A model generated the notes under the pieces. That model had not been told where the DNA came from and did no database searches. It was given only the letters and a program-made list of their open reading frames with translations. Positions 1 to 8,697 of a stretch of 64,000 nucleotides of DNA are shown one piece after another (the first letter of the stretch is position 1; every line of letters starts with the position of its first letter). The position numbers were made by a program, and so were the translations under genes. This DNA comes from CAVSIP01 sp963728075 (GTDB lineage: Bacteria; Actinomycetota; Actinomycetes; JAFAQI01; DASSKL01). The stretch lies in assembly GCA_963728075.1 (NCBI GenBank), contig CAVSIP010000001.1:682001-746000 (forward strand). Direction: 5' to 3'.

Positions 1-13
1 CCGTGCGGCGCGG

Positions 14-367
14 TCAGGACTGGACGGCTCCAGCCCGCGGGCCGGGTGCCTGGCCGTGGAAGGGTCCGGTGCCGTCGCGCGGCGGGGTCCAGTCGTCGCC
101 GTGGAGCTGGCGCATCTGCTCCTGCCGGGCCTCGCGGTCCTGCATCCACTGCTGGTGCTCCGCGGAGTTGTAGTAGGGGCAGTCCGCCGGGTCGCCGATC
201 CCCGCGCCCTGCATGCCGGCGCGCGGCCCGTAGCCGGGGCCGGGCGTGGTGGACGTGCTGGTGTCCGCCCGGGGGCCGGGGGAACCAACAGCGGCGGCGG
301 CGACGCCGGCCGGGACGGCGAGGGCGATGGTGGCCCCACCGATGACGAGGGCCTTGACGAGCTTCAT
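14..367 (-). CDS. Small secreted protein of unknown function
   Basis: Predicted 117-aa exported protein. I chose the ATG at 367 because GGAGG lies a few bases upstream, and because it begins a typical signal peptide: MKLVK, a hydrophobic stretch to about residue 26 and an Ala-rich cleavage region. The mature part is Pro/Gly/Thr-rich, then has a charged Gln/Glu/Arg segment (AEHQQWMQDREARQEQMRQL) likely to be helical. I recognise no domain. It sits downstream of the 5'-3' exonuclease gene on the same strand, but a hairpin separates them, so it is probably its own unit. Function unknown. Confidence 0.6.
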   Translation of the reverse strand: MKLVKALVIGGATIALAVPAGVAAAAVGSPGPRADTSTSTTPGPGYGPRAGMQGAGIGDPADCPYYNSAEHQQWMQDREARQEQMRQLHGDDWTPPRDGTGPFHGQAPGPRAGAVQS

Positions 368-456
368 GGTGACCTCCACTGCGAGCCGGTCCGGATCTCT
401 TCCGGATGACTCGAGCGTGCGCCCGGTCCGTGAGGGGCCCATGGTCGCCGGGATGA

Positions 457-472
457 AGGCTTCGTGAAGCCT
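457..472 (-). terminator. Short hairpin at the end of the exonuclease gene
   Basis: AGGCTTCGTGAAGCCT is a perfect palindrome around a CGTG loop. It touches the stop codon of the exonuclease gene. There is no T tract, as is common for actinobacterial terminators, so the role is inferred from position. Confidence 0.35.
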
Positions 473-1347
473 CAGGCGCCGCCGGCCAGGGCGGCCAGCA
501 GCCGGTTCATGGGGGAGTCCAGCCCCCACCGGTCGCCCAGTGCGACGACCGCCTCGGGGTGCCGCGGCTCGCGGGGCAGGGTGTCGTCCAGGGCCGCCAC
601 CGGCGCGTCCCCGACCACCTCGACCACGCGCTCTGCGCGCTCGATGTAGTCCCGGTGTGCGGACAGGCGCGCCTCTGCGGCGACCGCCGCGCGCGCCGTC
701 CCGTACCGGTTGACCAGCCCCGCGGCGGTCTTCTCACCGACGCCGGGTATCCCGGTCAGGCCGTCCGAAGGGTCCCCGCGCAGGATGGCGAACTCGGCGT
801 ACGCGCGGCCGGGGATGCCGTACCTCGCGGTCACTGCGGCCTCGTCGAAGACCTCCAGCTTGGCCACCCCACGACCGATGTAGAGCACGCGAACGGGCTG
901 GTCGTCGCGGACGAGCTGGAGCAGGTCGCGGTCGCCCGTCACCACGTCGACCGGCCCCGCGTGCCGCGCCGCCAGTGTGCCGATGACGTCGTCGGCCTCG
1001 TAGCCGTCGGCTCCCGTCCGGGCCAGGCCCACGGCGTCGAGCACCTCCTCGATGACCGCCACCTGGGGTAGCAGCTCGTCGGGGGTCTGGTCGCCGCCGT
1101 CCGGCCCGACCCGGTGGGCCTTGTACTCCGGGATCAGCTCGACGCGGAACGCCGGGCGCCAGTCGTTGTCGAAGCACGCCACCAGCCGCTGCGCCGGATA
1201 CGCCCGAAGGAGCTGGCTCACGGCGTCGAGGAAGCCGCGGACCGCGTTGACGGGGGTGCCGTCGGGCGCGGTGATCGTCGTGGGCACCCCGTGGAAGGCA
1301 CGGAAGTACAGCGACGGGGCGTCGAGGAGCATGAGCCGGTCGGGCAC
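472..1347 (-). CDS. 5'-3' exonuclease (Pol I N-terminal-domain family)
   Basis: A stand-alone homologue of the 5'-nuclease domain of DNA polymerase I, expected to cut 5' flaps in DNA repair or replication. From the N-terminus it shows LMLLDAPSLYFRAFHG, the acidic metal-binding stretch GADGYEADDVIGTLA, VVTGDRDLLQLV, and the helix-hairpin-helix-like GDPSDGLTGIPGVGEKTA. No polymerase domain follows, and the length (about 291 aa) fits the free-standing actinobacterial form. The start is uncertain: GTG at 1347 (VPDRLMLLD), ATG at 1332 and GTG at 1368 are in frame, and none has a strong ribosome binding site. Confident in the family, less in the start. Confidence 0.85.
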   Translation of the reverse strand: MPDRLMLLDAPSLYFRAFHGVPTTITAPDGTPVNAVRGFLDAVSQLLRAYPAQRLVACFDNDWRPAFRVELIPEYKAHRVGPDGGDQTPDELLPQVAVIEEVLDAVGLARTGADGYEADDVIGTLAARHAGPVDVVTGDRDLLQLVRDDQPVRVLYIGRGVAKLEVFDEAAVTARYGIPGRAYAEFAILRGDPSDGLTGIPGVGEKTAAGLVNRYGTARAAVAAEARLSAHRDYIERAERVVEVVGDAPVAALDDTLPREPRHPEAVVALGDRWGLDSPMNRLLAALAGGA

Positions 1348-1481
1348 CGCACCAGGGTGGCACCTCACCCGTTCTGGTGACGGGTGACCATGCCCGTGCC
1401 GACGTTCGCCTCCTGACAGTCCCGGCCCGGGTGGTGACTCTGGAGTCGTCCTGCTGACGGGTATCCCACAGGGCGGCGAGC

Positions 1482-1655
1482 ATGAGCGATGGTGGCGACG
1501 GCCTCCGGCTGGAGCGCGGGAGCCGGTGCGTGGTGCTGGGGTGCGGCCACAGGCTGGCCGGGGACCTCACTCCCGCCCTGCCCGTCGGCGCGCTCGTCCG
1601 GTGCGTGACGTGCCGCGAGCTGCGCCATGTGGTGGCCGCGGCCCGGGCGTCCTGA
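1482..1655 (+). CDS. 57-aa Cys-rich mini-protein, possible zinc binder
   Basis: A small gene, ATG at 1482 and TGA at 1653-1655. The peptide has C16-x4-C21-G-H23, then C41-x2-C44, an arrangement that could bind one zinc (CCHC or CCCC). No transmembrane segment. GGCGAG just upstream is a weak ribosome binding site. Its stop codon is immediately followed, with no spacer, by the stop codon of the opposing 48-aa gene. The function is unknown. Spacing of the Cys/His residues and the tight packing argue for a real gene, but I cannot confirm conservation from sequence alone. Confidence 0.5.
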   Translation: MSDGGDGLRLERGSRCVVLGCGHRLAGDLTPALPVGALVRCVTCRELRHVVAAARAS

Positions 1656-1802
1656 CTACCGGTCGAGGCGGTTCGGGGCGGCGTGGAGGACGCGTAGCGC
1701 CAGGTCGATCTCCTCGCGCGACAGCACACGGTCGCTCTCGCCCGCGGCGGCCACCAGCTCGCCGTACAGGGCGATCTCCTCGAGCAGCTCGTCGTCGTAC
1801 AT
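1656..1802 (-). CDS. 48-aa acidic helical mini-protein
   Basis: ATG at 1802 to TAG at 1656-1658. The peptide (MYDDELLEEIALYGELVAAA, then SREEIDLALRVL) is strongly acidic and looks like two helices. It resembles, from memory, short unnamed proteins of streptomycetes beginning with a similar acidic ELYGELV motif. Convergent with the 57-aa gene, zero bases between the two stop codons. Role unknown. Confidence 0.5.
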   Translation of the reverse strand: MYDDELLEEIALYGELVAAAGESDRVLSREEIDLALRVLHAAPNRLDR

Positions 1803-1928
1803 GGCTGGTTCATTTCTCGTCCTGACGGCACCGGGAATCCATGGCGCAGCCGGGCCATTCGCGGGTGCCCGACCGGGCTAGGCCGGTCGGGGAGCCGACC
1901 CCCGCCGCGAGGGGGCGTGACCGGCGGT

Positions 1929-1934
1929 TACAGT
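1929..1934 (+). promoter_or_regulatory. -10 box (TACAGT) for a leaderless SDR transcript
   Basis: TACAGT ends 7 bases before the ATG at 1942 and there is no Shine-Dalgarno sequence. Transcription would start at or next to the start codon. Inference from the TANNNT consensus. Confidence 0.45.
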
Positions 1935-1941
1935 CCCCGGC

Positions 1942-2706
1942 ATGGACATCAACGGTGTAGGAGCCATCATCTCCGGTGGCGCGTCCGGGCTGGGCGAGGC
2001 GACCGCGCGCGCCCTCGCCGCTGCCGGCGCCGAGGTGACGATCGTCGACCTCAACGCAGACAAGGGCAAGGCGCTCGCCGACGAGCTCGGCGGGCAGTTC
2101 GTGCAGACCGACGTCAGCGACGAGGCCCAGGTGCAGGCCGCCGTCGAGCAGGCGGTCTCGACCAAGGCGCCGCTGCGCATCGCCGTCGCGTGCGCCGGCA
2201 TCGGGTGGGCCCAGCGGGTCGTCGGCCGGGAGGCCCAGCCGCACGACCTCGGCGCCTTCCGCAAGGTGGTCGAGGTCAACCTCGTCGGCACGTTCAACCT
2301 GTGGCGCCTGGCCGGTGCTGCGATCAGCAAGACCGAGCCGCTGGCGGACGGGGAGCGCGGCGTCATGGTCGGCACCGCGTCGGTCGCCGCCTTCGACGGC
2401 CAGATCGGCCAGATCTCCTACTCGGCGTCGAAGGGCGGCGTCGTCGGCATGACCCTGCCAGCGGCACGCGACCTCGCCCCGGTGGGCATCCGCGTGTGCA
2501 CGATCGCGCCCGGGCTGTTCGACACCCCACTGCTGGGCTCGCTGCCGGACCCGCAGAAGGAGGCGCTCGCCAAGGACGTCGTCTTCCCGAAGCGCCTCGG
2601 CCGCCCCGAGGAGTACGGCAAGCTCGTGCGGGCGATCGCCGAGATCAGCTACCTCAACGGCGAGACCTTCCGGCTGGACGCCGCGCTGCGGATGCCGCCG
2701 AAGTAG
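1942..2706 (+). CDS. SDR-family 3-hydroxyacyl-CoA dehydrogenase-like oxidoreductase
   Basis: 254-aa classical short-chain dehydrogenase. The NAD-binding motif is SGGASGLG near residue 11, followed by an acidic residue after beta-2 (VDLNADKG), which favours NAD(H). The catalytic Tyr and Lys are in YSASK (Y160, K164), with a Ser near 147 (GTASVAAFDGQIGQ). The N-terminal pattern and the sequence PGLFDTPLL near the substrate loop resemble type-II 3-hydroxyacyl-CoA dehydrogenase (HSD17B10) homologues. The acyl-CoA dehydrogenase two genes downstream fits a beta-oxidation-like role. The exact substrate is inferred. Confidence 0.85.
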   Translation: MDINGVGAIISGGASGLGEATARALAAAGAEVTIVDLNADKGKALADELGGQFVQTDVSDEAQVQAAVEQAVSTKAPLRIAVACAGIGWAQRVVGREAQPHDLGAFRKVVEVNLVGTFNLWRLAGAAISKTEPLADGERGVMVGTASVAAFDGQIGQISYSASKGGVVGMTLPAARDLAPVGIRVCTIAPGLFDTPLLGSLPDPQKEALAKDVVFPKRLGRPEEYGKLVRAIAEISYLNGETFRLDAALRMPPK

Positions 2707-2742
2707 CCACTGCACCGACCCGGACGTCGGCGGAGGCACGCG

Positions 2743-2748
2743 TACGCT
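2743..2748 (+). promoter_or_regulatory. -10 box (TACGCT) for a leaderless peptidase transcript
   Basis: TACGCT lies 7 bases before the GTG start at 2756. No ribosome binding site is present, so the mRNA probably begins at the start codon. Confidence 0.4.
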
Positions 2749-2755
2749 CAGGCGC

Positions 2756-3874
2756 GTGACCTCCGCCGACGTGCTTTTCCCCGTCGACCGGCTGCACCGG
2801 GCACAGGTGGCCGCTGCGGCCGCCGGCCTGGACGCGGTGCTGCTCACCCCAGGCGCCGACCTGCGCTACCTGACCGGGTACGACGCCCTGCCGCTCGAGC
2901 GGCTCACCTGCCTGGTGCTGCCGGCCGAGGGTGAACCGCTGCTGGTGGTGCCGCTGCTGGAGCAGCCGGCCGCTGAGGCCAGTCCCGCATCGCGGCTCGG
3001 CATCGAGATCGTGGGAGTGGGGGAGACGGACGACCCGTACGCGCTCGTCGGCCGGCGGTTGGCCGGTGCCCGGCGTGTGGGGCTCGCCAACCGGATGTGG
3101 GCCGAGCAGGTGCTGCGCCTGCGCACGGCGCTGCCCGCGGCGGAGCAGTCGCTCGCCGGTACGGTCCTCCGCGAGCTGCGCATGCGCAAGACGGCGGCGG
3201 AGGTCGAGGCCCTGCGTCGTGCGGGGGCGGCCATCGACCGGGTCCACGAGCGGATGGGGGAGTGGCTCAAGGCGGGACGGACCGAGCAGGAGGTCGGCCG
3301 CGACATCGCCGACGCGATCGTCGCCGAGGGCCACGCCACCGTGAACTTCGTCATCGTGGGCTCCGGCCCGAACGGCGCGAGCCCGCACCACCACACCGGG
3401 ACGAGGGTGATCGAGCCCGGCGACCCCGTGGTCGTCGACATCGGCGGTACCACCGACGACGGCTACTGCTCCGACGCGACCCGGACGTACGCCGTGGGGG
3501 AACCACCAGCCGACTTCGTGCGGTACTACGAGGTGCTCCAGGCGGCGCAGGAGGCGGCGTGTGCTGCGGCTCGCCCCGGGGTCACGGCCGCGTCGGTCGA
3601 CGCCGCTGCGCGTGACGTCATCGCGACTGCGGGCTACGGCGAGAAGTTCGTGCACCGCACCGGGCACGGCATCGGGCTGGAGGAGCACGAGGAGCCGTAC
3701 ATCGTCGCGGGCAACGACGAGGTGCTGGGGCCGGGGATGTGCTTCTCGATCGAGCCCGGCATCTACCTGCCCGGCCGGCACGGTGCGCGGATCGAGGACA
3801 TCGTCGCGGTGACCGGTGACGGGGCCGAGCGGCTCAACGTGGTCCGGCGGGACCTCGTGGTGCTGGACGCCTGA
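2756..3874 (+). CDS. M24-family metallopeptidase (Xaa-Pro aminopeptidase-like)
   Basis: 372 aa with a creatinase-type N-terminal domain (to about residue 125) and a pita-bread C-terminal domain. The five metal ligands of M24 are recognisable: D228 and D240 in VVDIGGTTDDGYCSDA, His in GTGHGIGLEEHEEPY, Glu in CFSIEPGIYL and Glu in GARIEDIV. It is expected to remove an N-terminal residue preceding proline in the cytosol. GTG start, leaderless (see the -10 box). Its last base is shared with the ATG of the acyl-CoA dehydrogenase gene, so the two are translationally coupled. Confidence 0.9.
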   Translation: MTSADVLFPVDRLHRAQVAAAAAGLDAVLLTPGADLRYLTGYDALPLERLTCLVLPAEGEPLLVVPLLEQPAAEASPASRLGIEIVGVGETDDPYALVGRRLAGARRVGLANRMWAEQVLRLRTALPAAEQSLAGTVLRELRMRKTAAEVEALRRAGAAIDRVHERMGEWLKAGRTEQEVGRDIADAIVAEGHATVNFVIVGSGPNGASPHHHTGTRVIEPGDPVVVDIGGTTDDGYCSDATRTYAVGEPPADFVRYYEVLQAAQEAACAAARPGVTAASVDAAARDVIATAGYGEKFVHRTGHGIGLEEHEEPYIVAGNDEVLGPGMCFSIEPGIYLPGRHGARIEDIVAVTGDGAERLNVVRRDLVVLDA

Positions 3875-5016
3875 TGCCCGCCGAGCGCATGTTCGCCACC
3901 GACGAGGCGCGCGAGCTGGTGATGCTGGCGCGGGAGATCGCGGACAAGGAGCTGCGCCCCCGCGCCGCCGAGATGGAGGAACGCGCGGAGTTCCCGCGCG
4001 AGGTGTTCCGGCTGCTGGGCCGCGCCGGCTTGCTCGGGCTGCCGTACCCGGAGGAGCACGGCGGTGGCGGGCAGCCGTACGAGGTGTACCTGCAGGTGCT
4101 CGAGGAGCTCGCGGCGGGCTGGGCCGCGGTCGCCCTCGGCGTGTCCGTGCACACGCTGGCCTGCTATCCGGTGGCCGCGTGCGGCACCGACGAGCAGCGC
4201 TCGCGCTGGCTGCCCCGCATGCTGGGCGGCGAGACGGTCGGCGCGTACTGCCTGTCCGAGGCGCAGTCCGGTTCCGACGCCGCCGCCCTGCAGACCCGGG
4301 CCACCGCCGAGGACGGGGGCTACGTCGTCGACGGCACCAAGGCCTGGGTGACGCACGGCGGCGTCGCCGACTTCTACAACGTCTTCGTCCGCACCGGCGA
4401 GGCGGGCAGCCGCGGCATCTCGCTGCTACTGCTGGACGCCGACACCTCCGGTCTCGAGCCACAGGCCCCGGAACGGAAGATGGGGCTGCGCTCCAGCCCC
4501 ACGGCCCAGCTCCGCCTGACCGGCGCGCGAGTCCCTGCCGACCGGCTCATCGGCGCCGAAGGTGAGGGCTTCCGCATCGCCTTGAGCGCGCTCGACGGCG
4601 GCCGGCTGGGCATCAGCGCGGTCGCGACCGGGGTGGCGCAGGCCGCCCTGGACGAGGCCGTGGCGTACGCGCGGCAGCGGCGCCAGTTCGACCAGCCCGT
4701 CATCGACTTCCAGGGTGTGTCGTTCCTCCTGGCCGACATGGCCACCGGCGTGGAGGCCGCCCGGGCGACGTACCTGTCCGCGGCCCGCCGCCGCGACGCC
4801 GGTCTCGACTACTCCGCGCAGGCCTCCATGGCCAAGCTGCTGGCCACCGACACGGCCATGCGCGTCACCACCGACGCGGTGCAGGTCCTCGGCGGCTACG
4901 GCTACACCAGCGACTTCCCGGTCGAGCGCTTCCTGCGCGAGGTGAAGGTCATGCAGATCTTCGAGGGAACCAACCAGATCCAGCGGATGGTCATCGGCCG
5001 CCACCTGGCGCGCTGA
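3874..5016 (+). CDS. Acyl-CoA dehydrogenase
   Basis: 380-aa flavoprotein of the usual family length. Order: N-terminal helical domain, the FAD-binding middle region with YCLSEAQSGSDAAALQT and KAWVTHGGVADFYNVF, then the C-terminal helices with RRQFDQPVIDFQ, VQVLGGYGYTSDFPVERF and IFEGTNQIQRMVIGR. E364 (in FEGTNQ) is at the position of the catalytic base of short/medium-chain enzymes. It introduces the alpha-beta double bond in an acyl-CoA. The ATG overlaps the stop of the upstream peptidase by one base. Substrate chain length is not deducible. Confidence 0.92.
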   Translation: MPAERMFATDEARELVMLAREIADKELRPRAAEMEERAEFPREVFRLLGRAGLLGLPYPEEHGGGGQPYEVYLQVLEELAAGWAAVALGVSVHTLACYPVAACGTDEQRSRWLPRMLGGETVGAYCLSEAQSGSDAAALQTRATAEDGGYVVDGTKAWVTHGGVADFYNVFVRTGEAGSRGISLLLLDADTSGLEPQAPERKMGLRSSPTAQLRLTGARVPADRLIGAEGEGFRIALSALDGGRLGISAVATGVAQAALDEAVAYARQRRQFDQPVIDFQGVSFLLADMATGVEAARATYLSAARRRDAGLDYSAQASMAKLLATDTAMRVTTDAVQVLGGYGYTSDFPVERFLREVKVMQIFEGTNQIQRMVIGRHLAR

Positions 5017-5066
5017 GCCGGTCGGGGCGGTTGTGCCGTTGTGCCCTGCCGGGGGCTCCGCCGCAG

Positions 5067-5072
5067 TAGCGT
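5067..5072 (+). promoter_or_regulatory. -10 box (TAGCGT) for the GGDEF gene
   Basis: TAGCGT is 7 bases before the GTG at 5080. It supports that codon over the GTG at 5041 as the real start. Confidence 0.45.
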
Positions 5073-5079
5073 GGGAATC

Positions 5080-6693
5080 GTGCCGGGAGACAGGGCCGGG
5101 GACACCGCGCTCCTCGAGCGGCGCACCGCTGCCTATCTGAGCGCCTACGGCCTGTACGAGGCGGTGCAGGGGGAGCAGGCAACCGCAGCGAACGCTGCCG
5201 TCACGGCAGCCCTCGAGGAGGCCGAGCACCAGCGCTGGCCGGAGGTGTCGTTCGTCCTCAACGCCGCGCGCGCCGTGTTCGCCGTCACGCGCAACCGGCC
5301 GGAGGCCGCGCCCGCGGCGGAGTCGCTGGTGCAGCTGGCCGAGGACCTGCAGCGGCCCGCTCTCCTGGCCACCGCACTGTCGCTGCGCGCCGTGGTTGCC
5401 GGTGTCGCCGGCGACGTGTCGCGGCTCCTTGCCGACGCCAGCCGGGCGGTTGCGCTGCTCGACGACGACGAGGAGCCCGCGCTCGACCGCTCGACGGGGT
5501 ACGTCGCCGCGGCTGCGGTGTTCCACCGGCTGCAGCTGTGGGAGCTGGTCGACGAGCTGTACGCCGAAGCGGCGCAGCTCCAGCCGTACTGCGCTGCGCC
5601 CGCCCAGGCGGCGGCGATCAGCGTCAACCGTGTCCTCACCCGCGTCGAGTGGGGGCTCGCCCTGCTGGAGAACGGCGTCGACGACGCTGCGCGGGTCCGG
5701 CTGCACCAGGCGCTGGATGCCGTGCCGGCTGCCCTGGCCGAGGCTCTGCCGCCGCTGTGGCGGCGTGACGTGGAGGCGTGCCAGGACATCGTCGGCATGC
5801 TCACCGAACCCTGGACGCGGGCGCAGGTGGAGGCCGCCCTCGCCCACCACGAGACGTGGCTGGCGGAGCACGGGGACGTGGAGGTCCTCCCGCAGCTGCG
5901 GGCGGCGGCGGCGCTGGCGCTCCTGCGTGGGGGAGACACCCGCGCTGCCGCTCGGGCCACCGTGACCCTGGCGACGACGCGATCCGCCTCGTCCTCGGCA
6001 CGTTCGTTCCCCGCCTGGGTGCGGGCGGCGGTGCTCGCGGCGGCCCGTCCGAGTGACGCGACCGAGGCGGCGCGCGACTACGCGACGCTCGTCAGCGGGT
6101 TGCGGTGGGAGTCGCGCGAGGCCGTGCTGGTCGCCGCGCGCGCTCGCATCGGCGTGGAGCGCCGGCGGCACGAGCACGAGCAGCTCGCCCGCGCGGCGCA
6201 CACCGACGCGCTCACCGGGCTGCACAACCGGCGCAGCTTCGACGCGTGGCTGCAGGCGGGACCGGCGAACGGCACCGCGGGCAGCGCCTTGCTGCTGCTG
6301 GACCTCGACGGCTTCAAGCAGGTCAACGACGCCTTCGGCCACGGGGTGGGCGACGACGTGCTGCGGCGCGTCGGCCACATCATCGGGAGCGCCATCCGCC
6401 CTGGCGACCAGGCGTTCCGCCAAGGGGGTGACGAGTTCGCCATCCTGTTGCGCGGAGATCAGCTGACTGCTGACGTGGCCCAGCAGCGCGCTCACCACCT
6501 GCGCCGGCTCATCCTGGACGAGCAGTGGGCCGACGTCGCGCCCGGCCTGCAGGTCACGGCCACCGTCGGCCTTGCGTACACCGTTCCGGGCCAGGAGCCG
6601 GCGAAGAGCCCGGTCGAGCTGTACCGGGTGGCCGACGCGGCGCTCTACGTCGCCAAGGACCGCCGGACCTCGGACTCGGTCACCACGTCGTAG
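5080..6693 (+). CDS. Diguanylate cyclase with helical-repeat (TPR-like) sensor region
   Basis: About 537 aa, starting VPGDRAGD at a leaderless GTG. Residues 1-350 are almost all helical, Ala/Leu-rich and repeat-like, similar to TPR arrays seen in other actinobacterial GGDEF proteins. A short helix then leads into a full GGDEF domain: LTGLHNRRSF, LLLLDLDGFKQVND, RQGGDEFAIL (G449-F453) and the YRVADAALYVAKD end. The signature and the metal and substrate residues look intact, so c-di-GMP synthesis is predicted. No EAL domain and no membrane segment, so it should be cytosolic. It ends 9 bases from the end of the convergent hemerythrin gene. Confidence 0.88.
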   Translation: MPGDRAGDTALLERRTAAYLSAYGLYEAVQGEQATAANAAVTAALEEAEHQRWPEVSFVLNAARAVFAVTRNRPEAAPAAESLVQLAEDLQRPALLATALSLRAVVAGVAGDVSRLLADASRAVALLDDDEEPALDRSTGYVAAAAVFHRLQLWELVDELYAEAAQLQPYCAAPAQAAAISVNRVLTRVEWGLALLENGVDDAARVRLHQALDAVPAALAEALPPLWRRDVEACQDIVGMLTEPWTRAQVEAALAHHETWLAEHGDVEVLPQLRAAAALALLRGGDTRAAARATVTLATTRSASSSARSFPAWVRAAVLAAARPSDATEAARDYATLVSGLRWESREAVLVAARARIGVERRRHEHEQLARAAHTDALTGLHNRRSFDAWLQAGPANGTAGSALLLLDLDGFKQVNDAFGHGVGDDVLRRVGHIIGSAIRPGDQAFRQGGDEFAILLRGDQLTADVAQQRAHHLRRLILDEQWADVAPGLQVTATVGLAYTVPGQEPAKSPVELYRVADAALYVAKDRRTSDSVTTS

Positions 6694-6702
6694 CCGCGAA
6701 GG

Positions 6703-7359
6703 TCAGCGGCGGAGGTCGGTGATGAAGTCCTGGAACAGCCCTTCGCCGGTGGTGGTCCAGAACTCCCAGACCGGCGGCGGCATGTTCGCCTGCATGTGGT
6801 CACGCTGGTCCTGGGTCATCGCCTCGCGCACCAGGCCCAGGACCAGCCAGAGCTTGTCACCGGTGAACGACCCGAGGGAGTGTCCGGGCAGCTGGCCCCA
6901 CTCCTCGGCCGTGAGGTACTCGGCCGCGAGCGGGACGATGTGCTGCTCCTCCTCGTCGAGGTGCGGGGCGAGGACGGCGTTCAGCTCGGCGAGCGCCGCT
7001 GCTGCGCGGCCGGCAGCCGTGAGGTCCGCCGTACCCGTCCAGCTCGTGACCGCCTCTTCGGCCGCCGTCAGGGCGCTGAGGACGTCATCGTGCTGCGCCG
7101 CGATGCGACGCACGAGCTCCGCGCTGGCCGGCGCACGCTCCACCAGCCGGGGCCAGATGATGTCGTCCTCGCCCTCGTGGTGGGAGTGCAGGAAGGCCAG
7201 CAGGTTGGCGTAGAAGGACCCGACGTTCGCACTGCGCTCGGTGTCACCGGGTGCGACCCCACCCACCAGCTGGGGTGCACGGGTGAGGGCGTCACGGAAC
7301 ACCTTGTGCACCGACGCCATGTCGCTGGTGTCGGGTCGGGTGAGTGCGGCCTCGGCCAT
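6703..7359 (-). CDS. Hemerythrin HHE domain protein
   Basis: 218 aa, ATG at 7359 with a good ribosome binding site (GAAGGAG). The four-helix HHE iron-binding pattern is visible: H18, H58 and H61-E62 in FLHSHHEGEDD, H90 in AAQHDDVL, and a last HxxxE-type helix LAPHLDEEEQHIVPL. A short Trp-rich tail follows. Such proteins bind O2 or NO, or act in redox sensing, through a di-iron centre. This one is cytosolic, with no fused output domain. Its partner is unknown; the neighbouring c-di-GMP gene is convergent, not co-transcribed. Confidence 0.85.
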   Translation of the reverse strand: MAEAALTRPDTSDMASVHKVFRDALTRAPQLVGGVAPGDTERSANVGSFYANLLAFLHSHHEGEDDIIWPRLVERAPASAELVRRIAAQHDDVLSALTAAEEAVTSWTGTADLTAAGRAAAALAELNAVLAPHLDEEEQHIVPLAAEYLTAEEWGQLPGHSLGSFTGDKLWLVLGLVREAMTQDQRDHMQANMPPPVWEFWTTTGEGLFQDFITDLRR

Positions 7360-7656
7360 GGCGGGGCTCCTTCGGGAGTGGCGGCAGGCCGCCACTCTGC
7401 CACGGGGGGAGGGGGCCTGCAGGTGAGTTCTCAAGGTCGAGCAGGGTCGTGCCGACAATGGGCCCGGAGGGCGGGTGCGGCGTCACGCTCATCGTCGCTT
7501 CACGCGGGGATGGTGGGCAGCGTGACACCCCCGCCCTCCTTGTACGTCCGTGCCCGGAACGTGCCGGATGCCCGACGTGGGTGACCGGGTTGTCCGGGAT
7601 CTGCCGCGTCTCGGCCGGCACAGGAACGTCGCGGGCGGTACTGGTGTTATCCCTGC

Positions 7657-8622
7657 GTGGACAAGCGTGTGCTGCTGCTGGCTGCTGTCGGTACGGCAGC
7701 GGTGCTCAGCGCCTGTGGCAGCACCGTCGCCGACGTACCCCTGCACCCGGTGGCGCTGCGTGCGCCGCTGCAGGCAGCGGACCCGGCTGCGGCCGACACC
7801 CCGGCGTTCACCGTGCCGGTCGGCGAGGAGCACCGTGCCGCCAAGCAGGCAGCGGTCGTCGCCGCTGAGCGGCTTACGACGTACGCGCGGGGTGAGCCGC
7901 TGACGACCCTGGTGGCGAGAGTCACGACCGACCCTGCCAGGCAGCGGGCGCTGCAGACCGCGGCGCTGCCCCTGTGGGACCCGCAGCAGTCGTCGCAGGG
8001 GAGCATCGTCTACCCCCAGCTCGGCGGGTACGTCCCCGGGCGGGCTTCCGTGATGGTCGTGGTCCGGCAGGAGCTCACCGACGCCGACGGCACCCGGCAC
8101 AGCGAGACGAGGGTGCTCGACGTGCGCGTCCTGCAGACCCCGCGCGGATGGGCGTTCGACGGCCTCGGTTCGGCAGGCGGGACACCGGTCGCTCGCCCCG
8201 CAGCGTTGCCGGCCCTGGCAGCAGCTGTCGTCGACAACCCCCGGATCACGCTGCCGGACAGCGCTCGCTGGGACATCTACCGCGGCCGGGTCGCGCCCGC
8301 ACTCCTGCAGCTGTTGAGCGACCTCGCCGCGCGTACGCCGTTCGCAGTGACGGTGCTGGAGACCGGGCACCCGCTCGACGTGTTCGGCACGACTCACCGC
8401 AGTGCGCACAGCGTCGGTCACGCAGCGGACGTCTACGCGCTGGGCGGCACCGATGTGATCGACCAGCGGGTGGCCGGCAGCCGTGCGTACGACGCCGCTC
8501 GCTGGGCCTTCTCGCTCAGCTCGGTCGACCAGGTGGGCAGCCCCTGGAACTTTGACGGCTCCGGCCGCCGGTCGTTCACCAACGACGTGCACCAGGACCA
8601 TCTGCACCTCGCCGTCCGCTGA
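7657..8622 (+). CDS. Lipoprotein with M15-peptidase-like C-terminal signature
   Basis: 321 aa. A lipobox LSAC puts the lipidated Cys at residue 20, so the protein is membrane-anchored and outside the cell. The C-terminal 90 residues carry SAHSVGHAADVYALGG and VHQDHLHLAV, which match the zinc-ligand pattern of M15 (D-Ala-D-Ala peptidase) folds: H-x6-D then HxH. The middle region is unassigned. GTG start; TGTTAT 6 bases upstream suggests leaderless transcription. A role in cell-wall peptide trimming is inferred from the zinc motif only. The 297 bases before it (7360-7656) show no convincing gene. Confidence 0.65.
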   Translation: MDKRVLLLAAVGTAAVLSACGSTVADVPLHPVALRAPLQAADPAAADTPAFTVPVGEEHRAAKQAAVVAAERLTTYARGEPLTTLVARVTTDPARQRALQTAALPLWDPQQSSQGSIVYPQLGGYVPGRASVMVVVRQELTDADGTRHSETRVLDVRVLQTPRGWAFDGLGSAGGTPVARPAALPALAAAVVDNPRITLPDSARWDIYRGRVAPALLQLLSDLAARTPFAVTVLETGHPLDVFGTTHRSAHSVGHAADVYALGGTDVIDQRVAGSRAYDAARWAFSLSSVDQVGSPWNFDGSGRRSFTNDVHQDHLHLAVR

Positions 8623-8697
8623 CGGGGCTTTCTGCCCTAGCACTGCCTCACCTGCGGCTGCACGCTCGGAAGCAGCGGTTGCGGGAGGAGGCCTCCC

